Assembly (NCBI GenBank): GCA_947452535.1
Contig: CANGCM010000008.1
Span: 1 to 58,818, forward strand
Origin: Burkholderiaceae bacterium
GTDB lineage: Bacteria; Pseudomonadota; Gammaproteobacteria; Burkholderiales; Burkholderiaceae
Direction of reading: 5' to 3'
Length of the DNA: 58,818 bases
Below are positions 54,914-58,818 of this stretch, in pieces. The notes under the pieces were generated by a model. That model had not been told where the DNA came from. It saw nothing but the letters and a program-made list of their open reading frames with translations, and did no database searches. Made by a program: the position numbers and the translations under genes. Every line of letters starts with the position of its first letter. The stretch's first letter is position 1.

Positions 54914-55774
54914 ATGAAAACAGTATCAATTAAGGTTAAAGGCGCAATTTTATCGGTGGTGATTTTGCTCATGTGCTTATTTATTTGGCATTTGGCAACA
55001 ACACAAAAGGTTGCGCCTCCATCAGGCATTTCTACAAACTCTAGCGAGTACAACAGTCTCATGGGCCAGGGCGGTGGTGAGGCAGTTCAGAAAACCGGGT
55101 TTCCAACCTTAACGCAAATGGGAAAAACAATTTATAAGCAGTTGTCACACCCTTTTTATGACAACGGTCCCAACGATAAAGGAATTGGCATTCAGCTGGC
55201 ATATTCCTTAGCTCGCGTCGGTTTAGGTTTTTTACTGGCAATGATAGTAGCCATCCCATTAGGATTTTGGATTGGGATGTCACCGTTGGCATATGCAGCA
55301 TTCAATCCGTTTATTCAAATTCTTAAACCCATTTCCCCTTTAGCTTGGATGCCGATTGCGCTTTACACCATCAAAGATTCTTCGATTTCTGGAATCTTTG
55401 TGATCTTTATTTGCTCAGTATGGCCAATGCTGCTGAATACTGCATTTGGAGTTGCCAGCGTCCGTAAGGAATTATTAAACGTTACCAAAACGTTAGAAGT
55501 CTCTCCATTGCGTAAGGCATTCTTAGTAATTCTTCCTGCTGCTGCACCAACAATATTGACTGGTATGCGAATTTCTATGGGCATTGCATGGTTGGTGATC
55601 GTCGCTGCTGAGATGCTTGTTGGTGGGACGGGAATCGGTTACTTCTTATGGAATGAGTGGAATAACTTATCTCTTTCTAGTGTAATTTTTGCAATTCTTT
55701 TAATTGGTATTGTTGGAATGTTGTTAGATACCGCATTCGCTAAGTTACAAAAGGCGGTTTCGTATGCAGAATGA
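54914..55774 (+). CDS. nrtB: Nitrate/cyanate ABC transporter permease
   Basis: This is a 286-aa inner-membrane permease of the NrtB/SsuC/TauC type. After an N-terminal helix there is a long periplasmic segment (about residues 35-85), then five to six further helices. The ABC-contact EAA-like region is KELLNVTKTLEVSPLRKAFL near 180, and IPLGFWIGMSPLAYAAFNPF is typical of the family. It lies 15 bp after the binding-protein gene and overlaps the ATPase gene by 11 bp, consistent with a stoichiometric complex. Confidence 0.92.
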   Translation: MKTVSIKVKGAILSVVILLMCLFIWHLATTQKVAPPSGISTNSSEYNSLMGQGGGEAVQKTGFPTLTQMGKTIYKQLSHPFYDNGPNDKGIGIQLAYSLARVGLGFLLAMIVAIPLGFWIGMSPLAYAAFNPFIQILKPISPLAWMPIALYTIKDSSISGIFVIFICSVWPMLLNTAFGVASVRKELLNVTKTLEVSPLRKAFLVILPAAAPTILTGMRISMGIAWLVIVAAEMLVGGTGIGYFLWNEWNNLSLSSVIFAILLIGIVGMLLDTAFAKLQKAVSYAE

Positions 55775-56627
55775 AAATACCTTCCTTAAAGTCTCAAACC
55801 TCAGTAAATCATTTAAAGCTGATGCACCCCCAGTATTTGAGGGTATCGATTTTGAAATCGAAAGAGGCGAGTTTGTTTGTATTATTGGACACTCTGGATG
55901 TGGCAAAACTACTATTCTGAATGTATTAGCAGGTCTTGAGGAGGCAACTGGTGGTGATGCGATCATGCTGGGCAAGCGCATTCAGGGGCCCGGTTTAGAG
56001 CGTGGTGTTGTTTTCCAGGGTCATGCTTTAATGCCATGGATGACGGTATTGCAGAACGTGGCCTTTGCTGTGAAGTCAAGGTATCCCGACTGGTCAAAGC
56101 AGCAGATTTCTGATCATTCCAAAAAGTATTTAGCAATGGTTGGCTTGATCAATGCTGAAAATAAAAAACCATCAGAATTATCTGGTGGTATGAAGCAAAG
56201 GGTTGGTATTGCAAGAGCGTTTGCAATTGAGCCAAAAATGCTTCTACTTGATGAGCCATTTGGCGCTTTAGATGCATTAACACGTGGGGTTATTCAAGAT
56301 GAGCTCCTAAAAATATGCAAAGAGACCAATCAAACTGTCTTCATGATCACGCATGATGTCGATGAGGCCATCTTACTTTCCGACAAAATCATGTTAATGA
56401 GTAATGGACCAAATGCACGCATCGCTGAAATCGTTGTCAACACCTTACCCAAGGGAAGAAAGCGCGCCAATTTACATCATGATGCTATGTACTACCCAAT
56501 GCGTAACCATTTAGTGGATTTCCTGGTCAATCGATCAAAGGATTTGCAGGTAAAAGGCGCAAATGGTGAATTAGATGGATATAAGCCTGTAATAGTACTT
56601 CCGGGTGTTAATGCGGTCGTTGCTTAA
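55764..56627 (+). CDS. nrtD: Nitrate/cyanate ABC transporter ATP-binding protein
   Basis: This 287-aa ABC ATPase powers the permease encoded just upstream (11-bp overlap). Walker A is GHSGCGKTTIL near residue 46, the Q-loop follows, the signature is LSGGMKQRVGIARA near 138, Walker B is MLLLDEPFGALDAL near 160, and the switch His is in MITHDVDEA near 195. It is a single-domain NrtD/CynD-type subunit and lacks the fused binding-protein domain of NrtC, which in cyanobacteria mediates ammonium inhibition. Confidence 0.93.
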   Translation: MQNENTFLKVSNLSKSFKADAPPVFEGIDFEIERGEFVCIIGHSGCGKTTILNVLAGLEEATGGDAIMLGKRIQGPGLERGVVFQGHALMPWMTVLQNVAFAVKSRYPDWSKQQISDHSKKYLAMVGLINAENKKPSELSGGMKQRVGIARAFAIEPKMLLLDEPFGALDALTRGVIQDELLKICKETNQTVFMITHDVDEAILLSDKIMLMSNGPNARIAEIVVNTLPKGRKRANLHHDAMYYPMRNHLVDFLVNRSKDLQVKGANGELDGYKPVIVLPGVNAVVA

Positions 56628-56657
56628 TAAACTAAAACTCAAAACTAGGAGAAAAAG

Positions 56658-57101
56658 ATGGATCGTTCAGTAGTTACTCAAAAAATTATCGAAGCCAAAG
56701 TTCGTAAAGGTATGAAGTGGAGTGATATTGCAAAATCAATTGGTGAGTCCAAAGAGTGGGTGACTGCTGGCTGCTTAGGTCAAATGACCTTCACCAAGGC
56801 ACAAGCTGAGTCAGCTGGTAAGTTATTTGATTTAACCGATGAAGAAATGGCTTGGTTACAAATTGTTCCATACAAAGGATCCTTACCAACTGCAGTTCCA
56901 ACAGATCCATTGATTTATCGTTGGTATGAGATTGTGAGCGTCTATGGCACTACCATCAAAGAATTAATTCATGAAGAGTTTGGTGATGGCATTATGAGTG
57001 CGATAGATTTCTCAATGGATATCCAACGCGAACCAGATCCCAAAGGTGATCGTGTGCAGGTAGTGCTATCAGGAAAATACCTTTCTTATAAGACCTATTA
57101 A
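56658..57101 (+). CDS. cynS: Cyanate hydratase (cyanase)
   Basis: CynS converts cyanate and bicarbonate to carbamate and CO2, releasing ammonium. The 147-aa protein has the N-terminal helical domain and the C-terminal catalytic domain. Arg88, Glu91 and Ser114 (YRWYEIVSVYG and DGIMSAIDF) have the same spacing as E. coli Arg96, Glu99 and Ser122, so the active site is intact. It follows the ABC ATPase gene by 30 bp with AGGAG eight nt before the ATG. The order binding protein-permease-ATPase-cyanase equals cynABDS of cyanobacteria. An intrinsic terminator follows. Confidence 0.96.
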   Translation: MDRSVVTQKIIEAKVRKGMKWSDIAKSIGESKEWVTAGCLGQMTFTKAQAESAGKLFDLTDEEMAWLQIVPYKGSLPTAVPTDPLIYRWYEIVSVYGTTIKELIHEEFGDGIMSAIDFSMDIQREPDPKGDRVQVVLSGKYLSYKTY

Positions 57102-57120
57102 TCATTCAAGTCTTCCTACT

Positions 57121-57147
57121 AAGCCACCTGCGGGTGGCTTTTTATTG
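57121..57147 (+). terminator. Rho-independent terminator after cynS
   Basis: AAGCCACC and GGTGGCTT (57121-57140) pair around a four-nt loop and are followed by TTTATT. It lies 19 bp after the cynS stop and ends the rightward cobA-nrt-cynS operon. The PAS gene beyond is therefore likely a separate unit. Confidence 0.85.
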
Positions 57148-57155
57148 GAGTATCC

Positions 57156-57173
57156 TTAGTCTTAAATGACTAA
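57156..57173. promoter_or_regulatory. Inverted repeat before the PAS gene
   Basis: TTAGTC (57156-57161) and GACTAA (57168-57173) are exact inverted copies with a six-nt spacer, 17 bp upstream of the PAS ATG at 57190. It could be an operator. No matching copy was noticed elsewhere in the window. Confidence 0.25.
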
Positions 57174-57189
57174 ACGATAGAGATTAAGC

Positions 57190-57621
57190 ATGTCAGATAG
57201 CATCAATTTCAAAACTTTGGTCAGTCACATTGGTGAGGCCGTTATTATTTCTGATCGAGATGAGAATATCTTGTTCTGGAATGCGTCGGCCCAACGTATT
57301 TTTGGCTATAGCCAGGATGAGGCTTTAGGAAAAACTCTCAGCATCATCACGCCTGAGCGTTTTAGAGAGCGCCATTCTAAGGGCTACTTTCATACGATGG
57401 AAACTGGCAAAACAAAGTATGGCAATACCTTGCTGCGTGTTCCAGCACTTCATCAAGATGGGAGATCAATATCTATTGCTTTTTCAGTCACCATGATTTT
57501 TGATGACCACGACCAGCCGATTGCGATTGCCGCCATTATTCGCGACGAAACAGAGCGGTTTCAAGAGGAGCGCAAGCTCAAAGAAAAATTGGCTTCTCTT
57601 GAGAACAACACACGGGCTTAA
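57190..57621 (+). CDS. Stand-alone PAS-domain protein
   Basis: This 143-aa protein is a single PAS/PAC domain with no output domain: IGEAVIISDRDENILFWNAS at residues 13-32, QRIFGYSQDEALGKTL, then ITPERFRERHSKGY and FSVTMIFDD, and a C-terminal coiled-coil-like tail (FQEERKLKEKLASLE). It looks FixL-like, but the residue aligned to the FixL haem His is Lys, so classical haem binding is not supported; a flavin or no cofactor are open. Its stop is 1 bp before the cbiX start, so the two are coupled. Partner unknown. Confidence 0.85.
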   Translation: MSDSINFKTLVSHIGEAVIISDRDENILFWNASAQRIFGYSQDEALGKTLSIITPERFRERHSKGYFHTMETGKTKYGNTLLRVPALHQDGRSISIAFSVTMIFDDHDQPIAIAAIIRDETERFQEERKLKEKLASLENNTRA

Positions 57622-57622
57622 T

Positions 57623-57988
57623 ATGAAAGCGATTATTTTTTTTGGACATGGCGCGCGTGATGAACGTTGGCGCGAACCTTTTGATCGTTTACTTACTTTA
57701 TGGTGTCAGCAATATCCCCAAACTCCTGTTGAGCTTGCTTTCTTGGAACTTATGCAACCTTCTTTATCTGGGGCTATCAAAAAAATTATTTCAAAAGGCA
57801 TTCAGGACATTGTTGTTGTCCCAGTATTTTTTGGGCAGGGGAGTCACTTGCGTAATGACTTTCCTAAAATATTAGAAGAATGTCGGAACGAGTTTTCAGC
57901 AATCTCCCTAAGTGCTACGCCTGCAGTAGGGGAAAACCTCCTTGTGCTACAGGCAATTATTAATTACAGCGAACATGCTTTGCGTTGA
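57623..57988 (+). CDS. cbiX: Sirohydrochlorin chelatase, short CbiX/SirB type
   Basis: This 121-aa single-domain CbiX/SirB-like protein would insert Fe2+ (or Co2+) into sirohydrochlorin, the last siroheme step. The catalytic-type His9 (IIFFGHGARDERW) and a second His in GQGSHLRNDFPKI near residue 75 are present. Its frame continues upstream through the PAS gene, but the ATG at 57623 gives the correct start. Together with CobA it provides two of three steps to the NirB cofactor. Confidence 0.88.
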   Translation: MKAIIFFGHGARDERWREPFDRLLTLWCQQYPQTPVELAFLELMQPSLSGAIKKIISKGIQDIVVVPVFFGQGSHLRNDFPKILEECRNEFSAISLSATPAVGENLLVLQAIINYSEHALR

Positions 57989-58033
57989 TTTTTATAAAGT
58001 ACTTTTACCTTCCGTGACCAGGGAGGATCATCA

Positions 58034-58105
58034 ATGGCCCACTTATTGGGCTATACATTTTTAGGGCTTGGCAGGGTTAGACACCATTACTCCCGGAAAT
58101 CCTAA
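58034..58105 (+). CDS. Possible 23-aa leader-like small ORF
   Basis: In the 251-bp gap between cbiX and the BLUF gene, an ATG at 58034 is preceded by GGGAGG seven nt away, one of the better ribosome-binding sites in this area. It opens a 23-codon frame (MAHLLGYTFLGLG...) ending in TAA. A small GCCCA/TGGGC hairpin overlaps its first codons. No family is recognised. It may be a real small protein, a leader peptide, or chance. Confidence 0.25.
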   Translation: MAHLLGYTFLGLGRVRHHYSRKS

Positions 58106-58156
58106 TATAGAAACGTCCTTTAATGGGACAAATCAATTGGGCATACTTGCGCTGCT

Positions 58157-58170
58157 TGTCCCTAGGGGTA
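58157..58170. promoter_or_regulatory. LuxR/NarL-type palindrome upstream of the BLUF gene
   Basis: TGTCCCTAGGGGTA is a near-perfect dyad; its right half AGGGGTA matches the NarL/FixJ-family heptamer (reverse complement TACCCCT). It lies about 70 bp before the BLUF ATG, a reasonable activator position. The remainder of 57989-58239 shows only AT-rich promoter-like sequence. Confidence 0.35.
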
Positions 58171-58226
58171 TTCCCCCTTCAATTCTATAAAAATTCAGTT
58201 TTAAAATGACATCCAGATATAGGCTC

Positions 58227-58232
58227 TATAAA
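58227..58232 (+). promoter_or_regulatory. -10-like TATAAA seven nt before the BLUF ATG
   Basis: TATAAA at 58227-58232 is followed by seven nt and the ATG at 58240, with no ribosome-binding site between. The -35 is not recognisable. It is again the leaderless-type layout. Confidence 0.3.
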
Positions 58233-58239
58233 GTGCCAA

Positions 58240-58671
58240 ATGGGGGGTAAAGTGCCATTAAAAAGATCAAGCCAATTGATAGAGCTTAGCTATGTCAGCA
58301 AGGCTTCAAGACAAATGAACTTAATTGATTTGGTCCATTTGTTTGATGTTTCCTATAAGTGGAATTTGGATCATGAGATTACCGGAGTACTGTTTTATGA
58401 AAATGGGATGTTCGCCCAAACTCTAGAAGGTTGTGAGGATGATGTGATGGAAGTTTGGTCCAAGATCGGGCAAGATAATCGCCATCAAATTTTGCGGAAA
58501 CTAAATTATTCGCCATCCAATCAAAGACGCTACCCCAACTGGGCATTGCGGTTTTACCAGGGAGATCTCATTGCAAAATATATGCCTCAAATTGGCAAAG
58601 TGCTTGATGGCCTTCCTAGTCATGACCATGAGTTATTAGAAATCATGCGTTCAGTAGAAGAGTTAGCTTAA
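58240..58671 (+). CDS. BLUF-domain blue-light sensor protein
   Basis: This 143-aa short BLUF protein binds FAD and senses blue light. The photocycle residues Tyr18 (LSYVSKA), Asn42 (KWNLDHEITG) and Gln60 (MFAQTLEG) have exactly the spacing of Tyr21, Asn45 and Gln63 in AppA, and Trp101 (YPNWALRF) matches AppA Trp104; the AppA Met106 position is Leu103. DNRHQILRKL and RRYPNWAL are family landmarks. There is no fused output domain, only a helical tail of about 35 residues. It must act through a partner. It follows the siroheme chelatase gene and precedes the right direct repeat. Confidence 0.9.
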   Translation: MGGKVPLKRSSQLIELSYVSKASRQMNLIDLVHLFDVSYKWNLDHEITGVLFYENGMFAQTLEGCEDDVMEVWSKIGQDNRHQILRKLNYSPSNQRRYPNWALRFYQGDLIAKYMPQIGKVLDGLPSHDHELLEIMRSVEELA

Positions 58672-58689
58672 TTTTTAATTGAGCCACTT

Positions 58690-58818
58690 GATTGATCTTA
58701 ATCCAGATCCTCTTTATTAATTGCCTTTCGCCTCTTCAAAAGAGTTAACTAGAGCAATTACGTTTTAAAAAATAGGAGTAATGAGGCTTTTAGTTAACTT
58801 TGGAGCAACGAGGCGTTA
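58690..58818. repeat. Right copy of the direct repeat, cut by window end
   Basis: 58690-58818 repeats 42139-42267 base for base in the same orientation, 16,551 bp apart. It begins 18 bp after the BLUF stop. The window ends inside it, so its true length is unknown and at least 129 bp. Confidence 0.92.

Noticed and set aside
57190..57621. PAS protein as a haem oxygen sensor like FixL
   Set aside because: The segment aligns well with FixL but the residue at the haem-binding His position is Lys, with the same length between flanking landmarks.
1..58818. CRISPR array, prophage or transposon genes
   Set aside because: No regularly spaced short repeats, phage structural genes, integrase or transposase sequences were seen; the only tandem array is the coding repeat in rpoD.

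Overview
Organism. The gene content, protein families and gene order point to a betaproteobacterium of the order Burkholderiales. A small-genome freshwater lineage such as Polynucleobacter is my best guess, inferred from family resemblance and the rpsU-yqeY-dnaG-rpoD order, not from a database search. No plasmid, phage or transposase gene is visible. The left edge cuts rpmB and the right edge cuts a long direct repeat.

Layout. (1) 1-38.5 kb is compact core chromosome: rpmB, radC, fkpB-ispH, an argD-like aminotransferase, a ferredoxin-fused flavin reductase, glnS, tctBA, alaS-tusA, galU, valS/uvrD, thrB, polA, a Tat-exported dienelactone hydrolase, a ZIP transporter, a sulfurtransferase, an orphan Rieske oxygenase, xseB-ispA-dxs-folE2 (isoprenoid and folate precursors, with ispH elsewhere in the window), tsaD, and the macromolecular synthesis group rpsU-yqeY-dnaG-rpoD. 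RpoD carries a long Lys/Ala/Pro tail built from 60-bp DNA repeats. (2) 38.5-42.1 kb is an accessory joint: a PIN-toxin/AbrB-antitoxin pair with a palindromic operator, tRNA-Ile2(CAT), and a three-gene set for a tricarboxylate-binding protein, 4-oxalomesaconate hydratase (LigJ) and CHA aldolase (LigK). (3) 42.1-58.8 kb is a nitrogen-assimilation island. A leftward operon encodes an NrtA-type binding protein, NirB, NirD, NasA, YbiB, two HPP-family membrane proteins, a DUF1348 protein and a nitroreductase. A divergent rightward operon encodes CobA, a second NrtA-type binding protein, permease, ATPase and cyanase. It is followed by a lone PAS protein, a CbiX/SirB chelatase and a BLUF blue-light sensor. 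An exact direct repeat of at least 129 bp starts at the last codon of ligK and recurs at the end of the window, bracketing the island.

How the island works (inference from families). The ABC transporter, served by two binding proteins, brings in nitrate, nitrite and/or cyanate. NasA reduces nitrate to nitrite, siroheme-dependent NirBD reduces nitrite to ammonium, and CynS converts cyanate plus bicarbonate to ammonium and CO2. CobA and CbiX supply two of the three steps from uroporphyrinogen III to siroheme. The HPP proteins belong to a family with known nitrite transporters. A TGCA-N9-TGCA element between the divergent operons resembles an NtrC site.

The most notable signals are the repeat-bounded island, the tctC-ligJ-ligK module, the BLUF/PAS genes attached to nitrogen genes, and a recurrent pattern in which a -10-like hexamer lies 6-9 nt before the start codon (fkpB, the 4811 SDR gene, glnS, alaS, valS, uvrD, polA, BLUF), suggesting leaderless mRNAs.
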